Positions 1-10,612 are shown, numbered from the stretch's first letter. The stretch is 64,000 nucleotides of DNA from Cepaea nemoralis (GCA_014155875.1 JACEFZ010024538.1:62001-126000), one strand, 5' to 3'. Notes: generated by a model from the sequence alone, not told the origin. Made by a program: numbers and translations.

Positions 1-2549
1 GAGCATGATTGTGTGTATACAGTCTTAGAGGTTATAAATGAGCACAAACTAGTGGCTAGGTTAGACGAGTACCTTCGCGAGATGCCGGTGCTGGGGTTCA
101 ACTCAGGTTGTTATGACATTAACTTAGTGAAACCTTATCTGATAGAGTCCTTCATTTCTGCCACTGATGACCCCTTTAACTACGTAGTGAAAAGGAACAA
201 TAATTTAATGGCTATATCCACTAAAAACCTTAGATTTCTAGACATTGTAAACTACTTAGCCCCGGGATTCAGTTATTCCAAATATTTAGCGGCGTATGAC
301 ATCAAAGAGACAAAGGGGGTGTTTTGCTACGAATATATCACCTCCTTGGATAGACTTTAGGAGACTCGCTTGCCTCCACACAAGGCATTTCATTCACAGC
401 TGAAAAACGCCAATATTTCAGTTGCCGAATACGATGAATGCCAACGAGTATGGAGCGAGAACCATATGTCCACACTGGCAGACTTTTTGCGTTGGTACAG
501 TAATAAGGACGTAAAACCATTTATTGAGGCATTAGACAAGCAAGTGGCATTCTACAAAGATTTAGGTGTAGATATTTTCAAGGATGCCATTTCTGTCCCC
601 GGGGTGACCCTTAGGTATTTATTTAAAACTATACCTAACAACAACTACTTTACCCTGTGCTCCAATAAGGAGAGTGAGCTGCACACGAAAATTAGACAGA
701 ATATTGTAGGAGGCCCCTCGATCATATTTCACAGATATCATGAGGTAGGTAAGACTAGGATTCGAGGGGTTAAGCCAGTTGAGAGTGTGAAAGGGTATGA
801 TGCCAACGCTCTATACCTGTGGGCATTGACACAGAATATGTCCACGGGTTTTCCTGTTATACGTAATGCAGAAGATGGGTTCAAACCCCATAAAACCAGA
901 GTTTATATCGTCCAGTGCAGAGAGTGGTTGGCATGGGTAGAACATTCTCTAGGCGTAGAATTAAATTCCCAATTTAATGGGCGGGAGATGTCCCTAGGAG
1001 AAAGACACATCAGAGTTTATGGATGGGACAAAAAACATCGAGTCGTCTATCAGTTTCACGGATGCTTATTCCACGGGCATGAAAACTGTGTGTTGACCCG
1101 TGGTCATGATGTTAACCCGGTGAGTCAGAAACCCTTGGCTGAACTGTATGCCAACACGTTTGAAATTATCAAGTATCTGAAAGAAGAGGTTAACGTCACG
1201 GTCGTGGAGATGTGGGAATGTGAGTGGCAGAGTCTCAAAAAGACTAATAGCGCCATTAAGAGCTTTATAAAAACCACATTCCCATATGTCGCACCCTGGC
1301 ATCGTTATGAAGCCATTGATCACGAAAAGATCATAAAGGCTGTGAAAAACGAGACCTTGTTTGGTTTAATAGAGCGTGACATACACGTACCAGACGAATA
1401 TAAAGAGTTATTTTCAGAGATGACCCACATCTTTAAAAATATTGATGTGTCTAGAGCCGACATTGGAGAACTCATGAAGAAGTATGCTGAGACCCATAAG
1501 CTGTTGAACAGCTCACGTCGGACTCTGATAGGTAGCTATGTGGGCGAAAAGATCCTATTGGCCACACCATTGTTAAAATGGTATCTGACACATGGTTTAG
1601 AGGTCACCAAAATATACCAGATCATCGAGTACAAACCTGAGAAGTGTTTTCAAAGGTTTGGAAAAAGGTGTCTGATGCCAGACGTAAGGGTGACCTATTC
1701 CCGGCCTATACTATTAAGGCCGAGACAATGAAGCTATTGGGAAACGCAGCCTATGGCAAAACGTTAACCAACAAGGCCAAGCACACGAATGTTTCGTATT
1801 GTCGCGGGGCTGGTACGTCAAAGTTGGTGAATCAACCTCTGTTTAAAAAGATGACCATGTTGTCAGATGATGTGTTTGAGGTCGAGTCTCTAAAAAAGAC
1901 CACCTTATGGGATCTACCCCGGCAAATAGGGTTCTTTGTGTACCAATACGCAAAGCTGAGCATGCTAGAGTTTTATTATGATTTTTTAGATAGGTTTATA
2001 TCTAGGGCGGATTTTCAATTGTGTGAGATGGACACAGATAGCTTATACTTAGCTCTTAGTGCACCGAACCTAGCACAGGCCGTCAGACCGGAGCTTCAGG
2101 AAGAATTTTATAGAGTGTATAGCTCCTGGTTCCCGGCTGAGGTCTGTGATAGCCATCAACGGGATTTTATTAGGAGTAGGGGAGGTGTACCAGTCTGTTA
2201 CGCGTGTAAGGCTAAGCGAGTCTTCGACTAAAGAACCCCAGGGTTATTTAAGTTAGAGTATGAGGGAAAGGGAATGGTCTCCTTATGCAGCAAGACCTAT
2301 CACTGCTTTGGAGACTATACCAAGACCAGCACGAGAGGGTTGACAAAACAACACAACACACATCTTGACAGAGAAGTCTTTCTAAACGTCCTTGATACCC
2401 AGACAGCGACTGGAGGGACAAATATAGGCTTTAAGACACAGGCTTCCTCTGTGTACACGTATCATCAACACAGAGAGGCTTTGTCATACGTCTACATCAA
2501 AAGAATAGTACACGCAGACAATTATTCCACATCACCCCTAGCTATATAA
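1..2549 (+). pseudogene. Polinton/Maverick family B DNA polymerase, broken, 5' end outside window
   Basis: Replicative DNA polymerase of the protein-primed type carried by Polintons. The frame is already open at base 1, so the N-terminus lies upstream. Visible in order: an exonuclease-domain segment (GFNSGCYDINLVK near base 90-150, then YDIKETKG near 295), a nuclease-like insertion (FHGCLFHGHENC near 1055-1090 and VVEMWECEW near 1200), polymerase motif A-like YDANALYLWAL (about 797-829), motif B KLLGNAAYGKT (about 1732-1764) and the catalytic motif C MDTDSLYL (about 2029-2052). The reading frame is broken by an in-frame TAG at 358-360, a frameshift between about 1640 and 1690, and an in-frame TAA at 2229-2231; the tail runs to a stop at 2547-2549. 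The neighbouring minus-strand integrase and ATPase support a Polinton. The polymerase family is seen clearly; assignment to Polinton rather than a related adintovirus-type insertion is inference. Confidence 0.9.
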
Positions 2550-2639
2550 GTGTAAATATGTATCATAATATGTAAATACGCCTTTTTCTATCCCACTACC
2601 TTTTACTACTTCTATTCTATTATGATTGTGTACTGTGAA

Positions 2640-2645
2640 AATAAA
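2640..2645 (+). terminator. Polyadenylation signal after the polymerase
   Basis: An AATAAA hexamer lies 91 bases after the polymerase stop. On the other strand AATAAA is present at 3014-3019, where it could serve the minus-strand genes that converge on this gap. Both are motif matches only. Confidence 0.45.
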
Positions 2646-2751
2646 AGACTCAATGTGTGTTTTCCTTGTGTCTATATCATTGACAAATACAAGACTGTCC
2701 TCGCTGTGTAAAGTCACATGCTTTTCATTGAGTGATATTGAAAATTGAATA

Positions 2752-3042
2752 TTATGGAAACGAAAATTTAATGGAAAAATAAAAGTTATGAAACGATATT
2801 TGTTTTGTTGGTTTATTCAGTGGAATGTTTGACATGTTTTCCTTTGGTAATGTTGTCTTTCTGGCTGTCATGTTGTCATCTTTCATGGTGCGTGAGGTTG
2901 TTTCTTCATGTTGATTGTAGCTGTGGAATGGAAAAACAAAGGATCTGCCAGAGGCAGCACAGAAAACACCACATATAAACAAACCAAGATAACGCAAATT
3001 TTCTTTTTTCATGTTTATTTTCACTTTATACATATTGTTCAT
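2752..3042 (-). CDS. Small hypothetical protein with N-terminal hydrophobic segment
   Basis: A 96-residue open frame in the gap between the convergent polymerase and PC4-like gene. After a basic start (KVKINMKKENLR) there is a hydrophobic stretch LRYLGLFICGVFCAASG that could be a signal peptide or membrane anchor, followed by a polar Lys/Thr-rich region and an aromatic C-terminus. It runs in the same direction as the Polinton minus-strand genes and would be the last gene of that run. I do not recognise the family, and it may be a chance frame in AT-rich DNA. Confidence 0.25.
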   Translation of the reverse strand: MNNMYKVKINMKKENLRYLGLFICGVFCAASGRSFVFPFHSYNQHEETTSRTMKDDNMTARKTTLPKENMSNIPLNKPTKQISFHNFYFSIKFSFP

Positions 3043-3170
3043 TCACATAATTGCTCCTGTGGGCTGTCATCTGAACTTGATAGACACACATCTGACTGTC
3101 GGATACACATCTTCGGCTGGTCACACATAGGCGGTACATCAATCATCTGGGATTGATCACACATCTGGGG

Positions 3171-3524
3171 TTAATCACACGTCAGCTTGGGTAGAGTCTT
3201 TTGACTTGGGTATCTTCGCTTAGTCCCCTTTTTGACCTGGACTGTCTTTCTGAGGTTAGTGTCTTGTTTACTGACTTGACTAGGTTGCTGGTTGAGTCTA
3301 TCAAAGTCTTTTAGGATCTCGCGATGCAGAGCTATCAACTGTTCATATTCTTGACGTGTAAATGGCATTCCCAATGGGGCAGGAAACCTGTTCTCGGATT
3401 CACCAAAGAATCGACGGATGTGTAACTTGGTCATTCCTCTGTAGGATGAGACAAATACGGCCTTGACGCCATCTCATACTGGTCTAACAATGTCACCATT
3501 ACGAGTCAGGTAGATGCGCCACAT
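3171..3524 (-). pseudogene. PC4-like single-stranded DNA-binding protein, fused to integrase remnant
   Basis: The translated segment VFVSSYRGMTKLHIRRFF, followed by a Gly/Pro turn and MPFTRQEYEQLIALHREI, has the layout of the PC4/p15 C-terminal domain: beta strands with an aromatic-basic face, then an extension with a Thr-x-x-Glu-(Trp/Tyr) helix. PC4-fold proteins bind ssDNA as dimers; here a role in replication or transcription of the Polinton is inferred. The C-terminal tail is Lys/Gln-rich and ends at 3171. An in-frame TGA at 3474-3476 precedes the domain. Upstream, in the same frame, are integrase residues TLKEKMWR, so a deletion seems to have joined the integrase core to this gene and removed its normal start. 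The PC4 call rests on pattern by eye and needs a profile search. Confidence 0.45.
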
Positions 3525-3539
3525 TTTTTCTTTCAGGGT

Positions 3540-4055
3540 TCAATTAAATCTTTCCACTATGGCGGCTTTAATGTCTTCATTCTCAGTGGTAAAGAAATGC
3601 ACACCTCGATCTTTCAGAAATTTCAAAAAAGTCCGGTTGACAAATTCCGAGCCTTTATCGGTCTGAAAATTTATCGGTTGTCTATCGGCAAAAATTTTAC
3701 TCACGGTGTCCACGAGCTCTTTCCCCGTTTTCTTCTTGATCGGGATGGCCCAACCATATTTACTAAACACATCGAGACACGTCACTAGGTACGACATCCC
3801 ATCATTGTATCTTTGTAATTTTCTCATATCTATGAAGTCGGCTTGAAATTGATGATTTATACCACGGGTTATGGTTTGACGTCTCTGGAAACGACGATGA
3901 ATCGGTTTATGTAATGTATACGTATCCTGATGTCGTAGCCAAGTGTCTACATTCCGCAATTTAGTATTCCGTTTTAAAGCGGCGGCTCCGCCGTAGGCTC
4001 CGGGTTTCTGTGGGTCGTAGTAATATTTTCTTAATTGGGAGGCCATTTTTCCCAC
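3540..4055 (-). pseudogene. Polinton integrase (rve, DDE type), truncated
   Basis: Retroviral-type integrase that would insert the element into host DNA. An N-terminal block (YYYDPQKPGAYGG, then DTYTLHKPIHRRF) leads into the catalytic core: first Asp in QADFIDM (about residue 72), second in QTDKGSEF (about 132), and Glu within ENEDIKAAIVERF near the end. The frame then hits TGA at 3540-3542 where the following in-frame residues TLKEKMWR show the conserved integrase helix continues; the TGA could be a CGA Arg codon changed by a CpG transition. The C-terminal third and any chromodomain are missing. Likely start is the second Met (4046); the ORF overlaps the upstream gene by 15-25 bases. Confidence 0.88.
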
Positions 4056-4453
4056 TTGGGTGTAGGTATCCTCTTCTTTTTGCTTCGCCTGAGTCTGTAA
4101 GGTGGTGTCTCGACTGCTTTGGACTCGACTACTTGACTTTTAGCCAGTGTAGGTTGACTTGTAGCCAGCTGAAGAGCTGTCTCGGCTACTGAAGGAGGTA
4201 AAGGGCTGACTTCGGGTTTTTGTTCCTTGATATCCACTGTCCCTAAAGGTTTATGTCTGTACTGATCAAGTCGATTCAGATACCGTTGTAAAGTCTGTTG
4301 ATAAACGCGGGCTTTTCCCCGATGTGGTAGATCTTCGTTCTCCAGGACATGTTGCATTTGTTGATCCAGGTCGCGTAAGTTATCTGTTAGTGTATCGGGT
4401 GGTACGTAGGGTTTTTCCAGCATTCGGGGATCAATCAAGAAAATTTTCTTCAT
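4031..4453 (-). CDS. Unknown Polinton-associated protein
   Basis: A 140-residue protein that appears intact. It opens with MKKIFLIDPRMLEK, continues with a predicted helical section (DNLRDLDQQMQHVLENED, then a YQQTLQRYLNRLDQYR helix) and ends in a Pro/Thr/Val-rich linker and a basic tail (RLRRSKKKR). Its start codon overlaps the stop of the preceding gene as TAATG (4455-4451) and its end overlaps the integrase start, so it sits inside a compact minus-strand gene run. I have the impression that such helical proteins sit between ATPase and integrase in other invertebrate Polintons. The function is unknown; a structural or scaffold role is only a guess. Confidence 0.6.
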   Translation of the reverse strand: MKKIFLIDPRMLEKPYVPPDTLTDNLRDLDQQMQHVLENEDLPHRGKARVYQQTLQRYLNRLDQYRHKPLGTVDIKEQKPEVSPLPPSVAETALQLATSQPTLAKSQVVESKAVETPPYRLRRSKKKRIPTPKWEKWPPN

Positions 4454-4775
4454 TATAAGCCCACGATGCCTTTCAATACGTTGAGAATAGGACCTAATAA
4501 AACACCTATGAATCCACCTTGTTGTAAGATTTGGTTCCTCTTCTTGATAGATAGCTTCTTACGAGTGAGCGCTCTCAGACTGTTCTGTGTCGCTGCAAAC
4601 GTCTCTTCTGAACCGGTGTCAGTGGAACATTACCTTTTAACACATTGTGACAGCACTCGCAAATTGATTGGACGAGATCTGGGGAAGCCGATTTAATTAC
4701 GGCTTTCACGTCACCCGGTTTCGCCTCGCCCAGAAATCGCAGCATGGCCCCGTGACGTTTTATTCGGTGGGACAT
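4453..4775 (-). pseudogene. Basic protein with glycine-rich hydrophobic C-terminus (virion core/membrane-active candidate), frameshifted
   Basis: Starts one base after the ATPase stop (TAA T ATG, 4779-4773). The first frame contains a Cys-bearing helix (VQSICECCHNVLKGN) and a basic section KRRLQRHR, then runs into a stop at about 4575. The next frame continues with LTRKKLSIKKRNQ and a glycine/hydrophobic tail GGFIGVLLGPILNVLKGIVG ending at TAA 4455-4453. So a single indel near 4585-4600 breaks the gene. The combination of basic body and short amphipathic glycine-rich tail resembles small virion proteins of adenovirus-like and Polinton-like agents that disrupt membranes or bind DNA; that function is inference. 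Confidence 0.55.
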
Positions 4776-4776
4776 A

Positions 4777-5391
4777 TTATTTAGGTACGTAAACGACTTG
4801 ACGCTGATCTGGAAAAATATGACTTCGTAAGCGGAGCTGATCCGATGTTTCCTGTCGAAGGTCAAACAGCAAATAACCGTGTGGAGCCACTGTCGCGTCC
4901 TTAAAACTCTCTTGGACATATGACACGCGGCTTGGATACATCTGTTTGGCCAGGTTGGTAACCTGAGACCCGTCACGTGGGTTCTTAAATACCACTAGGT
5001 AATGCGAATTCAAACTAATAGTTCTCTGCTCTTTATTCTTCCCAAAGAGATTCTGGACTATATACATGACACTTAGATTGCGATGATGACTACCTTTCGT
5101 AAAAAGCTTAGTCACCCTATCATCTGTCTCGGACATTAGGTCATATATTACCACTAGACGGCGTCTATCACCTGTCCACTGTTCCATATTCGGCAAGCCT
5201 TTGTTAAATGTAATGCCTTTCATAGTCTCATACATGGATTGCCATTCTCCGTAGTACCATATAATCTCCTCTGGAATTGGATCGACCATGTCTGATAAAT
5301 GAGAAAGAAACTTTTGCACAAAGACGGATTTTCCACACCCCGTTGGACCCGCAATCAAAGCTGTAAAAGGATGTTTCCATCTCGGATCCAT
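4777..5391 (-). CDS. Polinton A32/FtsK-HerA-like packaging ATPase
   Basis: A 204-residue P-loop ATPase, intact. The Walker A motif GPTGCGKS is at residues 15-22 and a Walker B-like hydrophobic strand ending in Asp (RRLVVIYD) is near residue 85. Downstream are a likely sensor segment (LSVMYIVQN) and a Ser/Asn strand (ISLNSHYLVVFKN). Such ATPases pump genomes into capsids in adenovirus-like, NCLDV and Polinton lineages. It is the first gene of the minus-strand run and lies directly behind the promoter-like block at 5430-5600. Length and domain order fit the family. Its intact frame beside damaged neighbours may be chance. Confidence 0.9.
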   Translation of the reverse strand: MDPRWKHPFTALIAGPTGCGKSVFVQKFLSHLSDMVDPIPEEIIWYYGEWQSMYETMKGITFNKGLPNMEQWTGDRRRLVVIYDLMSETDDRVTKLFTKGSHHRNLSVMYIVQNLFGKNKEQRTISLNSHYLVVFKNPRDGSQVTNLAKQMYPSRVSYVQESFKDATVAPHGYLLFDLRQETSDQLRLRSHIFPDQRQVVYVPK

Positions 5392-5429
5392 GACTAATAA
5401 TAATCACCCACCTCTCGAGTCATGAATTT

Positions 5430-5600
5430 TATGGGACCCCACTCCGCCGCACCGCCGCCACCGCCGCCGCCGCCCGCCCGTGTGCCCAGGAACCGGAAGT
5501 GACAACCGGAAGTAGTCATCCAGAACCAAGAAAAACACCCGCCAAGTTCAAAATATCTGGGTCAATTGCGGGCCTGTTTTGTGACGAAACAAGATGGCCG
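5430..5600. promoter_or_regulatory. TATA-less promoter-like block (CCG repeats, two ETS sites, YY1-like site)
   Basis: Just upstream of the ATPase start there is a CCG/GCC-rich tract (about 5440-5480), two exact CCGGAAGT ETS/GABP consensus sites 13 bases apart (5493-5500 and 5506-5513), and AAGATGGCCG (5591-5600), close to the YY1 initiator consensus. ETS pairs with YY1 are a hallmark of housekeeping-type bidirectional promoters in animals. It could drive the Polinton minus-strand run or mark the element edge. This is motif evidence only. Confidence 0.45.
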
Positions 5601-5659
5601 GATAACCCCGTAAAGAACGATTTACGAAGAACTAAAGTCCTAAAATACTAAGCCATTAC

Positions 5660-6054
5660 AACTATGTATACTACTCACATGCACAGACCCCCAACAATAC
5701 AGTCAAACACACATCCCCAATCCACACATCCCCCCTACACATACACATATCCCCGCCAACCCACACATCACGCACACACAAAACTAGCATCCACCCATAC
5801 ATCCCCCATGCACACAATCTCTCCCACCCACCCACACATCCCACTCCCCCAACCTACACACACCCACCCACACATCCTCAAACCACCCACCCCCCAAATC
5901 ACCCATCCCCCAATCAAACATCCCTTAACCACATATCCCCCACCCACACACAACCACCCACATCCCCCCACATACATCCCCACCCACCAACACATCCCCC
6001 ATCCACAAACACACACCTCCCACCCACACAATCCCCACCCACACATATATCTTT

Positions 6055-6089
<35 letters not shown>

Positions 6090-6090
6090 C
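5660..6090. repeat. CA/CCCAC-rich low-complexity tract ending in a (CA)n microsatellite
   Basis: About 430 bases almost free of G, built from variants of CACCCACACATCCCCC and ending in a pure (AC)n run at about 6057-6086. Open frames here on both strands are composition artefacts. Confidence 0.9.
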
Positions 6091-6109
6091 ACCCTCCCCA
6101 CCCGCTCGC

Positions 6110-7500
6110 ACAGCGCGAACTGCCTGGTTTCTATAAAGGTTACAAAATATCAGTTTCACGCTGTGTGTAACCGCCCTAAAAGAGTAAAGGGTCTGAAGAG
6201 ATGTAACTACTGGCTTCATAAAATGTTAAGACGTATTCACCAGTTAACACATCACCGTGGAAGTCCAGAATTACGGGACACTTTCAGCTGGACAAATGTG
6301 TGAACTTACCAACGGCGGTCTGAGGATATCACCTGTCCTGACACATATTTCCTGAACGCAGATGAAAAGTTCAAATGCCGGCAAACATGGAAGGCGAGGG
6401 TGTAAACAGCAGATTGGAATGTATTGTATAACGCCAGTCGCAACTCCGAGCAGTGGCTAAAGCATGTTTCAGAAGAATGGTGTAGACCGGTCAAAAGATG
6501 GCTGACATGTGAAAGTTACAGTCATGTGAAAGTTGAGTGAATGTAAGGGTGGAGGTATATAATATATGATATGAGGCGTCCAGGTAACCACCCAGAGTGA
6601 AGAGCGGAAGATTAAATTAAATTGACGTTAGGGATGAAAACAATATTTAAATATGGGCATTTCCAACAAAATGCAGATGCAAGCACAGTTATAGCCTACC
6701 AGGGAAGCCATCCGGCGAGATATTGCCTTCTCATTTTGCCTGACTGCATGCAGTAAGGCGTCTAGTGGCAGAAAGTCCTAGCAAAAACGTCAGTTCATGT
6801 CAGTTTTCATCCTGCGGCATGCGTTGAGTGAGATCGTGTGCACTGACTGAAAGGAAAAGTTGAGAAGACAAGTGAAAGGTCACTCGAGCGAAGACCGTCA
6901 CAGTAACAGGACGGATCAAACAGCAGAGTTGGAGATGGCAAGAGATTGCCGCCATGTGAATGTTAAGTAATATACTATTTTAGCATGATATTTTAGATAA
7001 GCGATTACAGAATGTACAACGTTTTGGTCTCAAGTTAAGTACTTTTGTAAATCAGTATGGTGTTAGTGGTTTCAGAATGTGGAGAAAGAAGTTAAAGGCC
7101 CGTATGGCATTTGTGACAGCACTATTACAAACTACTTCAACCATAATACAATAAGACCAAAACCATTGTATGGTAGTCCAGTAACGACAAGGGGATAATA
7201 CCCTGGACAACACTGAACAAATGAATCTGGAAAAGACTGCAAATCGGAGGACTAAGACTGCAGAATCAGATGGCAGGTAAGCAAAGTAAAAGACTATTTC
7301 AGCAGGGTAAAGATATTACCCTACTGACCTCTGACACGATCCAAAGAGTAAACCATAATCGTGTCCCTATACTAACCAGCTATCATGAGCTTGTGACCTT
7401 AACAAGAGGAGTAAATTGACACCAGCTTAAGCAAAGGTTGGAACGACCCCAAAAATAACCTTGTACTACCGACCCCTGACCATATGGAGTATATACCATT
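6110..7500. other. No recognisable gene
   Basis: Moderately AT-rich unique-looking DNA. I see no long open frame, no transposon motif and no clear tandem array. A short plus-strand segment at about 6330-6480 (reading CPDTYFLNADEKFKC) has a Cys-containing protein-like look but has an in-frame stop and no convincing splice context. Confidence 0.4.
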
Positions 7501-7529
7501 CTAATTGTTCACCATGTTACATAATAATA

Positions 7530-8155
7530 CATAAGTATGATATACAGATTACATACATTTCCCATTCTCTCACCATTATATAAGGATCACATAACTTTCT
7601 CATGCTCCCACCATTATATAGGGATTAGATACCTCTCTCATTCTTTCACCATTATACATGAATTATATACATTTCTCCTTCACTCACCATTATACGGGGA
7701 ACATAACACTTTCTCATTCACTCACCTTTAGATTGTGAATACATACCGTTTTTATTCATTCACCATTTTAGGGGGAGTGCATACCTTTCTCTTTCACTCA
7801 CATTATATAGGGAATACATACCTTTCTCATTCACTCACCGTTATAGATGGAATACATGCTTTTATCATTCACTCACCATTATAAAGGGAATACATACCTT
7901 TCTTATTCACTCAGCATTATATAGAGAATACATACTTATATAATTCACTCACCAGTACATAGGGAATACATTCCTTTCTCATTCACTCACCATTAAATAT
8001 GGAATATATACCTTCCTCATTCAATCACCATTAAATAGGGAATAGATAACTTTCTAATTCATACACCATTACAGAGGGAATACATACTTTTCTAATTCAC
8101 TCACCATTAAAGAGGGAATACATACCTTTCTCATTCACTTACCATCATATAGAGA
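7530..8155. repeat. 38-bp tandem repeat (minisatellite), about 16-17 copies
   Basis: Diverged head-to-tail copies of a unit that reads approximately ACCATTATATAGGGAATACA then TACCTTTCTCATTCACTC. Copies differ by substitutions and one- or two-base indels. No coding meaning is apparent. Confidence 0.9.
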
Positions 8156-8286
8156 TCCTCCTTCAGCATATTCCATAACTAGGCACACCTGCAGCAGAAT
8201 AAGCAGATGACATCACACAATTCAAAGCACATGGAATATTCCTAAATGAATTCAGACATGTTATATACATTCAGACATGAGTGAAT

Positions 8287-8655
8287 AGTTTAGTTTAGTT
8301 TAGGCGATGGATCAACATTACGGCACACGGGTGTAACCCATAAGTGCTCCGTTCTCCTCCTAACTCAAACCTGAGTCTAGAGAAACTCAGCTCAGTGCAC
8401 GAACTCCGTAGCACTCGTTTTAACTCGAAATTTTGCCCGGGCAGCGCCGTTAGAATACTCTTTTTCGATTTTCAACTGCCAAGGGATATTTACGTGCGCA
8501 ACAATACACACGGGTGTCCGACCTCACTACCCAGAGACCAGGGGCAATTTTATTACTAGAAGTCCACGTGAAATAAATCCCGGTCCTCACCGGGGCTTGA
8601 ACCCGGGACCTCCAGCACTCGAGGCGGACACCATACCTCGAGACCACGCATCCCC
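8287..8655 (-). mobile_element. tRNA-derived SINE with 15-bp target-site duplication
   Basis: Read on the minus strand the element begins with a tRNA-like head GCGTGGTCTCGAGGTATGG (A-box-like GGTATGGTGTCCG) and has a B box in CCGGGTTCAAGCCCCGG (complement of about 8590-8606), the two internal RNA polymerase III promoter boxes. The body runs to a (CTAAA)n tail at about 8287-8304. It is flanked by identical 15-bp copies CAGACATGAGTGAAT (8272-8286 and 8656-8670), as expected from LINE-driven retroposition. Identity as a tRNA-derived SINE is strong; the family name is not known to me. Confidence 0.85.
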
Positions 8656-8656
8656 C

Positions 8657-8704
8657 AGACATGAGTGAATTATACATATAATATCGTATAATTCACTCAT
8701 GTCT
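8657..8704. repeat. Perfect 19-bp inverted repeat with 10-base loop
   Basis: AGACATGAGTGAATTATAC (8657-8675) is followed after ten bases by its exact complement (8686-8704). A third, slightly altered copy of the arm begins at about 8714 and runs into the TA array. The left arm is also the SINE target-site duplication. Confidence 0.9.
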
Positions 8705-8733
8705 ATAAAAAAAAGACACGAGTGAATTATACG

Positions 8734-8852
<119 letters not shown>

Positions 8853-8853
<1 letters not shown>

Positions 8854-10206
8854 GGAGACAAGTTCCAGTGTGAAAAATTATAGAGGACTATCACTACTGT
8901 CCATAAGCTATAAGATACTATCCGCAGTACTACTAAATAGACTAACACCATATTCAGAATACATATTAGATGACTACCAGGCGGGTTTTAGACAAAACAG
9001 ATCAACAATAGATCAGATATTTACCTTACGACAAATAGCCGAGAAAAATTGGGAATATAAAAGAGATCTCCGTAACATTTTTGTGGATTGTAAAAAGGCT
9101 TATGATAGTGTCCATAGGAATAGTCTATGTATGGAATGCTATGCGGGAATTTGGAATACCAAGGAAGCTAATCAACATGACCAGACTATGTATGAAAGAT
9201 ACTTATAATATAGTAACATATAAAGGCAGGAAATCAGACACTTTCCAAATAACATCTGGCTTGATACAGGGTGATGCACTATCGCCGCTACTCTTCAATC
9301 TGGCTCCAGAGAAAGTTGTAAGGAGGGTAAAGGAGGAATGTGATATTGGAGGAACATCCAAGCTGCTTGGTTATGCAGATGATATAGATATTATAGGGGA
9401 AAATGAACAAAATACATTGGGAATATTGACTCACTTAAAGAAAAAAGCCCAACAGATGGGGCTGGGGCTGGTTATCAACCAATATAAGACCGAATGTATG
9501 GTAATTTCAAGAAAAGGAATGGCTAAAACCTCTGGCCACATACAAATAGATAATATGACCATTAAAAGAATGGAAACATACAAATACCTGGGTACAATCT
9601 TCAACTGCTCCAACATCATAAGGGAAGAAATACAAACTAGAATCAATTCTGGAAATAAGATATACTATGCACTACAACATCTACTAAAATCAAAGGCGCT
9701 ATCTCGTAACACCAAGATCACAATATACAAAACACTGATCAGACCAGTTGTGCTGTATGGCTCTGAAACCTGGAGTACAGCGAAAGGAGACGCAGCCTTG
9801 CTACAAACCTTTGAGAACAACGTTTTAAGACGCATCTTTGGACCCATTAGGGATACACAAAGTGGAGAGTGGAAAAGAAGAAGTAACAAAGACATTTATG
9901 ATCTGTTTAAGTCCCCACTAATCACTGGTATCATGAAGGCTAAAAGACTACAATGGCTGGGGCATATAAAAAGAATGGAAGCTAACAGGGAATCAAAAGT
10001 CGCTTACACTCAGGAAATAAATGACCGTAGGCCCCGAGGTAGACCAAGAAGGCGGTGGAGAGATAATACATATACAGACCTACAAGCACTTGGAATCAAC
10101 GACTGGCAAGAGAAGGTCAACCAGAGAGACGAATGGAGACGGATTATATCTGCAGCAAAGAACCTCAATGGCTCGGAACGCCGAAGAAGAAGAAGAATAT
10201 ATATAA
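8853..10206 (+). pseudogene. RTE-like LINE reverse transcriptase, 5'-truncated and frameshifted
   Basis: Non-LTR retrotransposon reverse transcriptase. It starts inside the RT domain (VKNYRGLSLLSISYKIL), continues with YQAGFRQNRSTIDQIF and a DCKKAYDSV strand, then a frameshift near 9120 moves to the frame with GIPRKLINM, IQGDALSPLLF and the catalytic GYADDIDIIG (about 9371-9400). Downstream are KYLGTIF, the TFENNVLRRIFGP segment, WLGHIKRM and the C-terminal RPRGRPRRRWRD typical of this group. No endonuclease is present, consistent with 5' truncation at the GA array. The 3' end is GAA-rich (about 10185-10206). Clade RTE-like is an inference from the motifs. Confidence 0.85.
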
Positions 10207-10500
10207 TAAGAGCAGAATTAACAGAAGAAAGTAAATCAGGAGGTCCACCTGTGTTAAAAGAAGTCGATGATGCAATCAAATATATGAAGACAGGAAAGCT
10301 GGGTAAGATGAAATCACGGTAAAGGAATTAGAATCACTGAGATAATTTGATATAGAAATATTAACAAAACTGTTAGTTGTAGTTACAACAGTGGACATAT
10401 AGCCTGTAGTTTATACAATAATATATGCTGAAATCTGTATTTATAGATGCACCCAAAAGACCAGAAGCAATTGAATGTGAGAAATTGTGTACAAACTAAC
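10207..10500 (+). pseudogene. Second RTE-like LINE fragment (region between endonuclease and RT)
   Basis: Immediately after the first LINE the frame reads RAELTEESKSGGPPVLKE then VDDAIKYMKTGK, and with one frameshift DEITVKELESL and IEILTKLL, ending near APKRPEAIECEK at about 10450-10485. These are the conserved blocks just upstream of the RT fingers in RTE-type LINEs. Several stops interrupt it. It is therefore a different, adjoining insertion or rearranged piece, not the continuation of the first. Confidence 0.7.
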
Positions 10501-10612
10501 CTAATAATCCATGTCACCAAACTCTACTCAGAATTATAATGAGAAGAACAAGAAATTGCACTCAGGAACGTTTAGAAGAAAAGGTTTAAAAATGAATACA
10601 AATTATATACAC

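Noticed and set aside
5664..6056. Pro/Thr/His-rich 130-codon frame
   Set aside because: CA-rich low complexity; the opposite strand is equally open.
7530..8155. CRISPR-like array
   Set aside because: Units of 38 bp are contiguous with no unique spacers; it is a minisatellite in a eukaryotic genome. The same applies to 44700-45690 and 61326-61445.
8587..8660. A genuine tRNA gene
   Set aside because: A and B boxes are present but the cloverleaf is not completed and the segment runs into a SINE body bounded by a target-site duplication.
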